Shown here in pieces: positions 8,639 through 16,830 of a stretch of 64,000 nucleotides of DNA (position 1 is its first letter; every line of letters starts with the position of its first letter). Source of the DNA: Thioalkalivibrio nitratireducens DSM 14787. GTDB lineage: Bacteria; Pseudomonadota; Gammaproteobacteria; Ectothiorhodospirales; Ectothiorhodospiraceae. The stretch spans positions 310,001-374,000 of the forward strand of contig NC_019902.2 in NCBI RefSeq assembly GCF_000321415.2. Direction: 5' to 3'. The translations under genes and the position numbers were made by a program. The notes under the pieces are model-generated. The model made no database searches. It saw nothing but the letters and a program-made list of their open reading frames with translations, and had not been told where the DNA came from.

Positions 8639-9533
8639 GGTTCCAGCAGCGCCGGCCGCCAGCGGCGCGTCAGCGGCCGCACCCAGACGTCCTTGGACAC
8701 GGCATGTGCCCGGTAGGCATTGCCGCGCTTGGCATGGCCCCGGGTCTGGCCCAGGCACTGCCAGTTGGCCGCCCGATAGCAGGTGCCGGCAAAGCGCGCC
8801 GGATCGACGAAGGTCTCCGCCAGCACGATGCGTTGCCCACCCGGGCCTGCCACGCGGCGGCAAGCCCGCGCAGCGACTGCCCCAGCACCTTCGAGGCCAG
8901 ATGGCTCTACACGGCACCCACGGCAGGATCAGAAAGCGGACGTTGTTCACCACCCCGACCAGACGCTGGCGCCGCAGCTCGGGCGTCCAGCCGATCCAGC
9001 GGTCCCGACAATCGACCTTCCAGGCGGCACTGGCCCAACCCAGGCAGGCCACCACCTGCCCGTCGAGCCACACCAATTGCTTGAGGTACGCGCCCACTAG
9101 CTTGGGACGCCCCAGGTAATGGTGGTGATGGACCAGATAATCCCAGAGGTAGCGCTCGGGCCCCTCGGCCGCGCGGATCTCGAGCGCCCCATAGGTATCC
9201 ACCCGCCCGGCCAGCGGCCGCTCCTCGAACAGCGGCCGTTGCCGATAATCCGGGACCGCGTGATTGTTCTTCTCCCGCAATCGCGGCGGCAACTGAATGT
9301 GCCCGGCCTCTTCCAGGCGCAGCAGCAGATCCCGCGCGGCGTACTCCTTGAGCGCCCCGTTCGCCTGCCGCCCAGTCCCACCCCTCACACAGTCGTCGGG
9401 CGATCGCGCTGCGACCGCGGGCCGCTCCCTGTGCCGTGGCCGCCTGCGCGATCTGCGCGCGAATCGTCGCGAGATCCTCGGCACGCACATCGCGGCCTCG
9501 GTAACGCAGCAGCACCCTGTCGCTCTGTCCCAT
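8635..9533 (-). pseudogene. DruA-family (DUF4338) protein gene, frameshifted
   Basis: Four frame segments join into one DUF4338 protein, the family that includes DruA of the Druantia anti-phage system. Segment one from 9533 gives ARGRSAIARRLCEGWDW. Segment two gives ANGALKEYAARDLLLRLEEAG, YLVHHHHYLGRPKLVGAYLK, CRDRWIGWTPELRR and NNVRFLILPWV. Segment three gives HLASKVLGQSLRGLAAAWQAR. Segment four gives GQRIVLAETFVDPARFAGT and CYRAANWQCLGQTRG. Frameshifts fall near 9375, 8915 and 8850. It lies inside the IS66 element directly before the transposase, so here it behaves as a transposon gene rather than a stand-alone defence gene. Confidence 0.85.
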
Positions 9534-9588
9534 GGGCACCACACGCTACCAGCAGATGCGCCGTGACGCCAGCCCCCTGTGCCACTTT

Positions 9589-9610
9589 TTTCAGGCAGCT
9601 AAAGTGATAC
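9589..9610 (-). repeat. Right terminal inverted repeat of the IS66/DruA element
   Basis: Twenty-two bases ending AGCTAAAGTGATAC, the mirror of the left end with one mismatch. The inner 17 bases are identical. Confidence 0.92.
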
Positions 9611-9618
9611 GTCGGTGA
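9611..9618. repeat. Target-site duplication, right copy (GTCGGTGA)
   Basis: Identical to 7253-7260 and in direct orientation. Removing one copy restores the rhodanese reading frame. Confidence 0.92.
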
Positions 9619-9843
9619 GGCATCGCACTCGAAACTGGCACAGTCAACCACGATCGTGCGCTTCTTCCCACTGGCCACGACTTCAACGTGACCGGCAAGA
9701 TCATCGTTTGCCACCGGAATGCTGATCGAGGTACGGGTGTGCTGCTTGTTGAAGTTTTCGCATGGCAGCACATTGACGAGAATGAAGTCCGCATGTTCGA
9801 CGTCGTTCATTCGCCTGAGTGTGTCGCGATCGATGCGTTTCAT

Positions 9844-10681
9844 GAGTGGTGAACTCCTGCATGCGGACGAGGTGAGCACTGCCCGAACGCGCGGGATAAA
9901 CGCGTTCTGCGCGCTTTCCGTGACTGCAATGGTTGCAGGCGGCGGGCGCTTTGCGAAGACAGGGCCATGTTGCACCGTTGTCCTTGACAATCCGATCGTC
10001 GGCCTGTGTGGTCACTCCCGCGCCAGATTTCGCGCTCGCCGACATCTCCGACCAGACCCCCCCCTTTGTTGCACTGCTGGCTTTACTACCTGCGACGAGC
10101 TTCAGCGTGAAAGTTCCGGTCACTCCCTTCGAAGCGAACGGCCTATTTCAAGTGCGGCGGAGGCCCCATCCAGTCTCACAGGTCAGGCCTTTGAAGTGGT
10201 TCAATAGTCGCGGGCACTCTGTCAAGCCTCGTAGGCTGGAGATCGGAGGTGTTCATGAGCAGAGCCAACACGACCTCGGTGTACGGCGGAGTCCAAGACG
10301 AAGCCGGCGGGCCTCGCCATTGATAATGCGAAAGCCCCTCTCCCGCTTGCCGGAGAGGGCGGGGGAGGGCCGGGTTCGGCGCCGCATCCCCGGCCCAACC
10401 GCAACCAATTCCCCGCGAGCGGGGGAGGAAGCGGTTCATCGTGCGGCGTGGCAGATCACGCCATGATCGTTAGCCAGATGCTTGGCAAGGGGATTGCCGA
10501 GGGGCGGTTGACCGCAATCATGCGTATTGACGCGCGCCGATACGTGGCGGCAGGATTGGGTCCAGACGCTCATAATTTTGCCGTTCTTCGGACCGGGGTT
10601 GCACTGCATGCCTCTCGCTGTTGGCTATGCGTGCAAAGCCTGAAGTCCCCGGGGAACCCAGAACTCAGCAAGGCATGTCCC
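9844..10681. other. Intergenic stretch with a hairpin repeat and no convincing gene
   Basis: No protein-like frame was found. A 22-codon frame at 10255-10323 has a good Shine-Dalgarno (GGAGGTG) but no recognisable product. Bases about 10332-10435 hold a REP-like pair of hairpins (cccctctcccgcttgcc / gagaggg, then ccccgcgagcgggg) related to the tandem array at 16.83-17.15 kb. The last 230 bases are open in the frame of the encapsulated ferritin but do not look coding. Confidence 0.45.
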
Positions 10682-11059
10682 ATGACCAGCGAGACCCTCC
10701 ATGAGGAGCAATCCACACTCGACACGGAAACCATCGACCGGCACCGCGCGATTACCTCGTTGATGGAGGAACTGGAGGCGGTCGACTGGTATGACCAGCG
10801 CATCGATGCGGCCACCGATGGAAGCCTGCGGGCGATTCTCATCCACAACCGCGATGAGGAAAAGGAACACGCCGCCATGCTGCTGGAATGGCTGCGGCGC
10901 AAGGATCCGAAGTTCGATGAGTACTTTCGGCGCTATCTGTTCAGCGCAGCCGACGTCACGGAGATCGAGGATGTACAGGAAAGCGATGAACCCTTGCCTG
11001 GCGATGCCGACCACACAGACGGCTCGCTCGGCATCGGCAGCCTTCGGGAGGAAAACTGA
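10682..11059 (+). CDS. Encapsulated ferritin (EncFtn), encapsulin cargo
   Basis: A 125-residue four-helix half-ferritin. It contains LMEELEAVDWYDQRI and NRDEEKEHAAMLLEWLRRKDP, the ExxWYxxR and ExxH metal-site pattern of the EncFtn family, whose decamers form the di-iron ferroxidase site. The C-terminus carries a cargo-loading peptide, DGSLGIGSLR, the LGIGSLR-type tag that docks proteins inside encapsulin shells. The longer frame upstream lacks homology, so the ATG at 10682 is used. It lies directly before the shell gene (2-base gap). Role: oxidise Fe(II) and pass it into the shell for mineral storage. Confidence 0.93.
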   Translation: MTSETLHEEQSTLDTETIDRHRAITSLMEELEAVDWYDQRIDAATDGSLRAILIHNRDEEKEHAAMLLEWLRRKDPKFDEYFRRYLFSAADVTEIEDVQESDEPLPGDADHTDGSLGIGSLREEN

Positions 11060-11061
11060 CC

Positions 11062-11868
11062 ATGGATGACCTGAAGCGCGACCTCGCCCCCTTGTCCGAG
11101 CGGGCCTGGACGGAGATCGAAACGGAAGCCAAGCGGACCCTCAAGCGCACCCTTGCCGCGCGCAAGCTGGTCGATTTCACGGGGCCCCTCGGCTGGTCGG
11201 TCTCCTCGATCGGGCTAGGACGACAGGAGGCCGTGTCCGCGGCGGCACAACCGGGTGTCAGGGCCGCCCTGCGCACGGTCCAGCCTCTTGTCGAACTCGT
11301 CGCCCCATTCGTTCTGGACCGCCGGGAGATGGAGAATATCGATCGCGGCGCCAGGGACCCGGACCTGCAGTCGTTAAGGAGCGCGGCGCGGGCGATTGGC
11401 ATGGTGGAGGACCGAGCGGTGTTTCACGGTTATGCAGCGAGCCGGATTGAAGGGATCACCGAGGCTGCAGCCAGCACGACATTGCCCCTCACCACCGACT
11501 ATGTCCAGTATCCCGAGGTGGTCGCCAAAGCGCTGGACCGGTTGCGCAGCGCCGGAATCGATGGCCCCTACGCCATCGCGCTCGGACCCCAGTGCTTCAC
11601 CGGTCTCACGACCACCACCACTATGGCGGGTTATCCGGTGTTCGAACATGTGCGCCGGCTGCTGGACGGCCCCCTCGTCTGGGCCCCGGCCGTCGAGGGA
11701 GCGGTCGTCGTGAGCCTTCGAGGCGGCGACTTCGAGCTCAGCGTCGGCCGTGATTTCTCGGTTGGCTACAGCAACCATACCGATACCGCGGTGCACCTTT
11801 ACCTGCAGGAGAGCTTTACCTTTCGGGTATTGGCGCCCGAGGCGGCCGTTCCGCTCGCCTACAGCTGA
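11062..11868 (+). CDS. Encapsulin shell protein (family 1, HK97 fold)
   Basis: A 268-residue shell protein. Hallmarks are the N-terminal LKRDLAPLSERAWTEIETEA (cargo-binding helix region), RKLVDFTGPLGWSVSSIGLG, the E-loop region, IDRGARDPDLQSLRSAARAI, VEDRAVFHGY and the C-terminal SVGYSNHTDTAVHLYLQESF. Shells of this family self-assemble into 24-42 nm icosahedral compartments. With the EncFtn gene it forms a two-gene iron-storage nanocompartment operon. The length and ends match the family, so it looks functional. Confidence 0.95.
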   Translation: MDDLKRDLAPLSERAWTEIETEAKRTLKRTLAARKLVDFTGPLGWSVSSIGLGRQEAVSAAAQPGVRAALRTVQPLVELVAPFVLDRREMENIDRGARDPDLQSLRSAARAIGMVEDRAVFHGYAASRIEGITEAAASTTLPLTTDYVQYPEVVAKALDRLRSAGIDGPYAIALGPQCFTGLTTTTTMAGYPVFEHVRRLLDGPLVWAPAVEGAVVVSLRGGDFELSVGRDFSVGYSNHTDTAVHLYLQESFTFRVLAPEAAVPLAYS

Positions 11869-12062
11869 GGGCGGCGCGCCCCGGACGCATCTCCGGAATG
11901 GTGATGGAATCGATCCATCCCCCGGCGAATGTACGGTTCCGGCGTTGGCTCAGGTCCATCGGCTCGCGATCGGGACTCCCGGTGCCTGTGCCCCAAGGGC
12001 ATCCACTCGAGCGCGCACCGGACCACCCGCGATCCGGTTGAGCCACCAAAGGGGTGACGGAA

Positions 12063-13597
12063 ATGAAGGCCTATGATCTGATCCTCATCGGAACCGGCCA
12101 GGCCACGGGGGTATCCTCGGGACGCTACTGGACCACGGCATGAACATCGCGGTCATCGAGAGTGAACGGGTGGGTGGATCGTGCGTGAACTGGGGCTGCA
12201 CGCCGACAAAGACATTGATCGCCAGTGCCCGTGCGGCACACATGGCGCATCGGGGCGACGATTTCGGGATACGGATTCCGGACTTCTCGATTCGGTTCGA
12301 CACGGTCATGGACCGGGTCAACGGCATTCGCATGCCCTCCAGCGAGCAACTTGAATCCTGGCTCGAAAAGGTTGCCGGCTTCTATCCTGGGGCAGCGAGC
12401 TTCGTCGACGCTCATACGGTGGCGGTCGATGGCACCGCAATCCATGGCGAGGTCATTGTCATCCATACGGGCACGCGCTCACGCACGCCGCCGATTCCCG
12501 GCATCGAAACCGTGCCATGGCTGGACAACCGCGGCATTCTGGGCCTAACCGAGGTCCCCGAGCACCTCCTGGTGTTCGGCGCCTCGTACATTGGTCTCGA
12601 ATTCGCGCAGGCATACCGCCGGCTCGGCAGCCAGGTCAGTGTGTTCGACAACCGTGAGCGCATTGCCAGCCATGAGGACCCCGACGTCAGCGCGATCGCC
12701 CTGGAGATATTGCTGGCGGAAGGCATCGAATTCTACCTGGGTGCGGAAGCCACGCGCCTGGCGCCGGGAAACCACTTCCCGGACGGCGCCGCCCTGACCT
12801 GCCGCCAAGCCGACGTCGAAAGGACCGTCGAGGGGGCGCATCTGCTGATCGCGGTCGGCCGCGTACCTAATACCGACCGGTTGAACCTCGATGCCGCCGG
12901 GATCGCGGTGGACGAGCAGGGATTCATCCCCCTGGATGATGTGGGGCGCACTTCGATCCCTCACATCTACGCACTGGGCGACGTCAACGGCCGTGGTGCC
13001 TTCACCCATACCTCAGTCCATGACGGTCAGGTGTTTCTGGATCACCTGACAGGAGGACAACGGAAGATCAGCGACCGGACACCGATTTACTCGATGTTCA
13101 TCGACCCACCATTGGCCCGGGTGGGTCTGTCGGAGACCGAGGCACGCCAAGGTGGAAAGGCGGTCCTCATGGCAACGATGCCCATGAGCAAGGTCAATCG
13201 TGCCCGGGAAAAGGACGAGACGGCCGGTCTGATCAAAATCCTGGTGGACGAAGAAAGTGATCGGATTCTCGGAGCCACCGTCTTCGGCGTGGGTGGTGAC
13301 GAGGTCATCGGCATGCTGGCTCTCGCAATCCACGCAAAGCTGCCCTACCGCGTACTGCAGGAGACCCTGCTGCCGCATCCAACGGTCTCCGAGATGATTC
13401 CATGGGTTTTCCCCCAATTTGAAACGCCTCGAGTAGCTCCTGCTCCTGTTCCTAGGAGCAACGCGCGCCAGCACCCGGAACGGTTCCGTCAGCGTGGCTC
13501 CTGCTCCCAGGAAATCCAACCGCCTACACCGAACTATTCCCTGTGCGGGGGTACTGTCAAGTCTTGGCCCAAGCCGCTTCGGAACAGCGACGGCTGA
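12063..13597 (+). pseudogene. FAD-dependent pyridine nucleotide-disulfide oxidoreductase (mercuric reductase-like), N-terminal frameshift
   Basis: An ATG at 12063 begins MKAYDLILIGTGQATG, the first half of the FAD-binding loop, then runs out of frame at a run of five G (12107-12111). One added G restores GILGTLLDHGMNIAVIES, which is open from 12140 as a 485-codon frame. The body is otherwise intact: redox pair in GGSCVNWGCTPTKTL, second nucleotide loop FGASYIGLEFAQAYR, FAD site IYALGDVNGRGAFTHT and the active HPTVSEMI. The last 57 residues after PQFETP look like read-through into unrelated sequence. Its nearness to the encapsulin pair suggests a possible reductase partner, which is inference. 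The shift could also be a sequencing error in a homopolymer. Confidence 0.8.
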
Positions 13598-13920
13598 TCG
13601 GGCTGCTGAAATAGGCCGGTCGGCAGGTGTTGCTCGACCGCATCCAAAAAAAAGCGCAACGCACTGTTGAGGACTTCGCAGTTGTGCTGGAGGTGATAGC
13701 GTAGCCGCTTGGGTACGGACAGGACCCACTGGCGCACCGGCACACGGGGCAGGACATGATCGGCCAGACGCGCCGCGGTCTCGGCCATGCGCCGCGTGTT
13801 GCACGCCGGGTAGACACCCCGGCCATTGCAGGAGAAAGCGATCAGAAACTCATGGCCGCAGTCGCCACAGCGGGCGCGGGCAAATCCGTGGGTCATGCTG
13901 CCGGCCTCGCATCTACGAGG
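13560..13920 (-). pseudogene. Fragment of an IS91-family transposase (N-terminal zinc domain)
   Basis: Minus-strand frame with HGFARARCGDCGHEFLIAFSC, CNTRRMAETAARLADHVLP and VRQWVLSVPKRLRY. This is the zinc-binding N-terminal domain and following stretch of IS91/IS801 rolling-circle transposases (usual pattern CxxC ... SCKxRGxCPSCxxRRMAETAAxL). The tyrosine catalytic domain is missing. It adjoins the altered 3' end of the flavoprotein gene, so an IS91-type event may have caused that read-through tail. Confidence 0.7.
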
Positions 13921-13933
13921 CGTTTCCCCCTGA

Positions 13934-14158
13934 CCTGCTCCCAATGCGGGGGCCGAGATGCGGATCATCGCCGTCATCACCGAGGCGCTGGGCGTTCGGG
14001 CCATCCTGCCGCGCATCGCCCAGGCGCGGGGTCGGCCGGAGTGGTACGAAGGCGCTACGGTGAATGCCATCGACGCCGAAGCATGCCCTGCCGGCGATCC
14101 CTGCACCCAGCCCGCGCCGGAGTACGAGTACGGGTACGATCAAACGGTGTTCTGGTAA
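13934..14158 (+). pseudogene. Fragment of an IS91-family transposase (C-terminal end)
   Basis: Plus-strand pieces TCSQCGG (about 13934) and MRIIAVITEALGVRAILPRI (from 13958), ending at 14158 in an acidic tail. This is the usual IS91 C-terminus (RLRCPRCGGxMRxIAxITEPxVIRxIL). One frame change separates the CxxC piece from MRIIA. It points away from the N-terminal fragment on the other strand, so the two cannot be a single broken gene. Confidence 0.55.
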
Positions 14159-14377
14159 AGCGGCCCACCGACAGGCTGCTGGCTCGCCTTTGTTGCTTTC
14201 CGGACACGCTCCCACTGCCGACTGGAAAATTCGGCTCCAACAACCTCCCGCAGGCCGATTTCGGGCAACCGGGTGGCCACCGCTGCGCAGAATGGGCGGT
14301 CGCGGGGGCTTGAAAGTCCCCTTGGGCGCCCGAATATTGCGCAGCAGACCATTGGATTTCCTATCCTTCCTTGTCCT

Positions 14378-14659
14378 TTAGTGGGTTTGGGTCTCGTTTT
14401 CCAGCGCGCGCATGGTGATTTCCCGATGGAGGTTGGTCACCTTGGTACAGAGCATGCTCAGATCCGGGTGGGCTTCACACAGGTATCTGATCTGCATTGT
14501 GTCGTGAAGGCTTGCCTGCAGATAACGGATATCGTCCGGGTCCATCAGCCCGCCCCGATTCAGGCGTTCCCTGATGGCGAAAAGTTTGGGAAGGCGGTGG
14601 TTGTTCAGCTGGCGCAACACCGCAGATACGAGGCAAGCCTCCTTTTCCGCTTCGGTCAT
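14378..14659 (-). CDS. Hypothetical protein, 93 aa
   Basis: Not recognised. The ATG at 14659 has a strong ribosome site (GGAGG, seven bases upstream), and codon use resembles the neighbouring genes, so it looks real. The protein is acidic and mostly helical by composition (EAEKEACLVSAVLRQLNNHRL, IRERLNRGGLMDPDDIRYL), with three cysteines and no signal peptide or membrane span. It stands alone between IS91 scraps and a short secreted frame; no context hints at its function. Confidence 0.6.
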   Translation of the reverse strand: MTEAEKEACLVSAVLRQLNNHRLPKLFAIRERLNRGGLMDPDDIRYLQASLHDTMQIRYLCEAHPDLSMLCTKVTNLHREITMRALENETQTH

Positions 14660-14800
14660 GGCGCATCCTCCGCACCGATGAAACTTCCAGGCATTTCTCT
14701 AGAGCATCCCGTCCGTGCCTGCAACGTCCGATTTTTTCGAACGCTGCGTCCGGCAGGTTCCAGAATTCGGGAGATCCACGATCCTCAACGCAGGGATTCT

Positions 14801-14989
14801 CTAGGAAACCATCAGTTGCCGGTAGATCCTGGGCAGGCCGCCGTACGATCGGGAAGCCGTCGTGGCCGTCCATCCCCACTGCGCTGATTTCCTCGGCGGC
14901 CAATCCAGGCGGACGCCTTGCTCTCTCTGCGCCGCGCTGGCGAATACGGCGGCGAGGGCGACCAACACACTCAAGAACAACGATCGCAT
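14801..14989 (-). CDS. Small exported protein or truncated gene, 62 aa
   Basis: Starts MRSLFLSVLVALAAVFASA, a good Sec signal peptide with a likely cleavage after ASA, preceded by AGGAG six bases before the ATG at 14989. The rest (about 43 residues) shows no family signature and is rich in tryptophan and arginine, which suggests that a frame change or truncation removed the original mature part. The start region looks genuine and the product is doubtful. Confidence 0.4.
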   Translation of the reverse strand: MRSLFLSVLVALAAVFASAAQREQGVRLDWPPRKSAQWGWTATTASRSYGGLPRIYRQLMVS

Positions 14990-15151
14990 GTCGGTCTCCT
15001 TGGAGTCCGTAGCACGCGGTGTGTGTCAGCATAGATGGACGGTGGCCGCATACTGAATCGTGAGGGATTCTTGATACCTCCCGTGCGGCAACTGCCAGAG
15101 CCGACTTGAGACCCGGACGGTGGGTGGCGGCGGTGCTCGGCCCTTTCCGGT

Positions 15152-15898
15152 CTACCGGAGGTCGCCGTAGAGGAGTTGCAGTGTGGTCAGCGCCGCGATG
15201 GCGGCGGTCTCGGTGCGCAGGATCCGGGGTCCGAGCCGCAGCCCGCGGAACCCGGCATGCCGGCCTTGGGCGCGTTCCTCGGAGGTCAGGCCGCCCTCGG
15301 GGCCCACCAGGAGCGTAACCGGTCCGGCGCTCGCGTCGGCCTCCTGACAGCGCCAGACGCCGGCGGGGACGCCTTCCGGGTCGGCCAGCACGCGCAGGCC
15401 TTCGCGCGGCAGGTCCGCCAACGCCTGCGCGAAGTCTCTGGGCGGGTCGAGCCGCGGCAGCTCGTTGCGGCCGCACTGCTCGGCCGCGGCGCGCAGCACG
15501 CCGTGCCAGTGTGCCCCCTTGCGCTCCAGGCCCCGGTGTGCGGCGGCCGAGCGGCTGCGGGCGCTGAGCACTGGCCAGATCTCGCCGACGCCAAGTTCCA
15601 CCGCCTTCTGGATCGCGAGGTCCATGTGGTCGCCTCGGGCGATGCCCTGAAGCAGCCGCAGCGGCAGTTCCGGAGTGGTCGGGGCGGCGGCGACCGCCCC
15701 TATTTCCACGGCCCCACCGCGCCGCCCGGACAGGATCAGGCGGGCATGGTGCTCTGAACCTCGACCGTCGAAGACCTGGCAGGGGGCGCCGTCGCGCAGG
15801 CGCAGCACCGAGACCGCGTGGCGCAGCAGATCGGGGGGCAGTTCGACCCGGCGGCCGGGAGCCAGGTTCGCGTCGAGCAGCAGCCGGGGGCAGCGCAT
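15152..15898 (-). CDS. rsmE: 16S rRNA (uracil(1498)-N(3))-methyltransferase RsmE
   Basis: A 248-residue SPOUT-family methyltransferase, the usual length. It has an N-terminal PUA-like domain (LRHAVSVLRLRDGAPCQVFDGRG) and a C-terminal trefoil-knot with LLVGPEGGLTSEER, LRLGPRILRTETA and a closing LQLLYGDL, the SAM-binding signature. It methylates U1498 of 16S rRNA after 30S assembly. It lies 10 bases after metF on the same strand, a common arrangement in which the enzyme shares a transcript with methyl-cycle genes. Confidence 0.95.
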   Translation of the reverse strand: MRCPRLLLDANLAPGRRVELPPDLLRHAVSVLRLRDGAPCQVFDGRGSEHHARLILSGRRGGAVEIGAVAAAPTTPELPLRLLQGIARGDHMDLAIQKAVELGVGEIWPVLSARSRSAAAHRGLERKGAHWHGVLRAAAEQCGRNELPRLDPPRDFAQALADLPREGLRVLADPEGVPAGVWRCQEADASAGPVTLLVGPEGGLTSEERAQGRHAGFRGLRLGPRILRTETAAIAALTTLQLLYGDLR

Positions 15899-15908
15899 CG
15901 CGTCGGGC

Positions 15909-16778
15909 TCAGCGCGGCTGGGCCAGGCCCAGGTTGTTCCAGATCGCCTCGGAGGGGCCGGCCTGGTTCATCGAGTAGAAATGCAGCCCCGGCGCTCCGT
16001 CGTCGAGCAGGCGCTGGCACAGCCGGGTCACGACCTCGATGCCGAACACCCGGATCGAGGCGCTGTCATCGCCGTAGGCTTCCAGCCGCTTGCGGATATA
16101 GCGCGGGATCTCCGCGCCGCAGGCGTCCGAGAAACGCGCGAGCTGGGTGTAATTGGTGATCGGCATGATGCCGGGTACGATCGGGATGTCCATGCCCATT
16201 GCGCGCACGCGGTCGACAAAGGCCACGTAGGCATCGGGATTGTAGAAATACTGCGTGATGGCTGCATCGGCGCCCGCTGCGACCTTCTTGCGGAAGTGCT
16301 CCAGATCCTTCTCGGCGTTCGTGGCCTCGGGATGGAACTCGGGATAGGCGGCAACCTCGATCGTGAAGTGATCGCCGAACTGCTCGCGGATGAACGCCAC
16401 CAGTTCCGCTGCGTAGCGGAATTCGCCGAGGCCGCCGCCGACCCCGGTGCCCGAAGGCAGATCCCCGCGCAGTGCGACCAAGCGCCGCACGCCGTGGTCG
16501 CGATAGGTCGTCAGCAGATCCAGCAGCTGCGCCCTGGACGACGAGATGCAGGAGATGTGCGGGGCCGCAGCGACCGCGCCCTCGCTCTGGATCTCGAGCA
16601 CCGTTTCCAACGTGCGGTCACGGGTGGAGCCGCCGGCGCCGAAGGTGACCGAGAAATACGCGGGATCCAGGGCGGTGAGGCGGGCTCGCGCCCGGCGCAG
16701 CCGTTCCGTTCCCTCGGGGTTCTTGGGTGGGAAGAACTCGAAACTGAACGCAGGTCGGGTATTCGGGGTGTGATTCAT
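15909..16778 (-). CDS. metF: Methylenetetrahydrofolate reductase (NAD(P)H)
   Basis: A 289-residue FAD-dependent TIM-barrel enzyme that makes 5-methyltetrahydrofolate for methionine synthesis. Seen are FSFEFFPPKNPEGTERL at the N-terminus with the catalytic glutamate, VTFGAGGSTRDRT, PHISCISSS, LRGDLPSG and ITQYFYN. The start at 16778 follows a GAGGA ribosome site; the longer open frame upstream runs into hairpin repeats and is not coding. It is separated from ahcY by a 440-base repeat array, so co-transcription with ahcY is possible but the array may attenuate it. Confidence 0.96.
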   Translation of the reverse strand: MNHTPNTRPAFSFEFFPPKNPEGTERLRRARARLTALDPAYFSVTFGAGGSTRDRTLETVLEIQSEGAVAAAPHISCISSSRAQLLDLLTTYRDHGVRRLVALRGDLPSGTGVGGGLGEFRYAAELVAFIREQFGDHFTIEVAAYPEFHPEATNAEKDLEHFRKKVAAGADAAITQYFYNPDAYVAFVDRVRAMGMDIPIVPGIMPITNYTQLARFSDACGAEIPRYIRKRLEAYGDDSASIRVFGIEVVTRLCQRLLDDGAPGLHFYSMNQAGPSEAIWNNLGLAQPR

Positions 16779-16830
16779 GGGTGTGTCCTCGCGGGATGTT
16801 CCCGTGTTGTGCGGGTGAAAGGCAGTGCGC

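Larger units (their letters stand above)
7261..9610 (-). mobile_element. IS66-family insertion sequence carrying a DruA (DUF4338) gene
   Basis: A 2,350-bp element with 22-bp terminal inverted repeats (left 7261-7282 beginning GTATGACTTTAG; right 9589-9610 ending CTAAAGTGATAC) that differ at one position. It is flanked by perfect 8-bp duplications. It contains two overlapping minus-strand genes, a DUF4338/DruA-family gene and an IS66 TnpC-like transposase, joined by an ATGA overlap. Both are broken by frameshifts and the transposase lacks its last catalytic acidic motif, so the copy cannot move by itself. No TnpA/TnpB accessory genes are present; the DruA-like gene occupies that place. The insertion disrupts a rhodanese gene. 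Confidence 0.92.
7159..9843 (-). pseudogene. Rhodanese-like protein gene, interrupted by the IS66/DruA element
   Basis: The 5' part (9843 to 9611) starts at an ATG preceded by AGGAG. It reads MKRIDRDTLRRMNDV, ILVNVLPCENFNKQHT and IVVDCASFECDASPT. The 3' part (7252 to 7159) reads AARKPEEAGFTNVHDYEGG followed by IKDWFEQQIAA and a stop. Deleting the element and one copy of the 8-base duplication restores one frame of 109 codons (108 residues) with no other change. The restored protein has the single-domain rhodanese layout, with the CASFEC loop as sulfur-binding site and a closing DYEGGIKDW motif. It was probably a cytosolic sulfurtransferase. Confidence 0.85.

Noticed and set aside
8635-9533. 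A functional Druantia anti-phage locus
   Set aside because: The DruA-like gene has three frameshifts, lies inside an IS66 element, and no DruB-E genes or large helicase are present.
10255-10323. A 22-codon frame with a good ribosome site before the encapsulin genes
   Set aside because: Too short and without recognisable features; it is interrupted by the REP-like repeat and may be the start of a lost gene.
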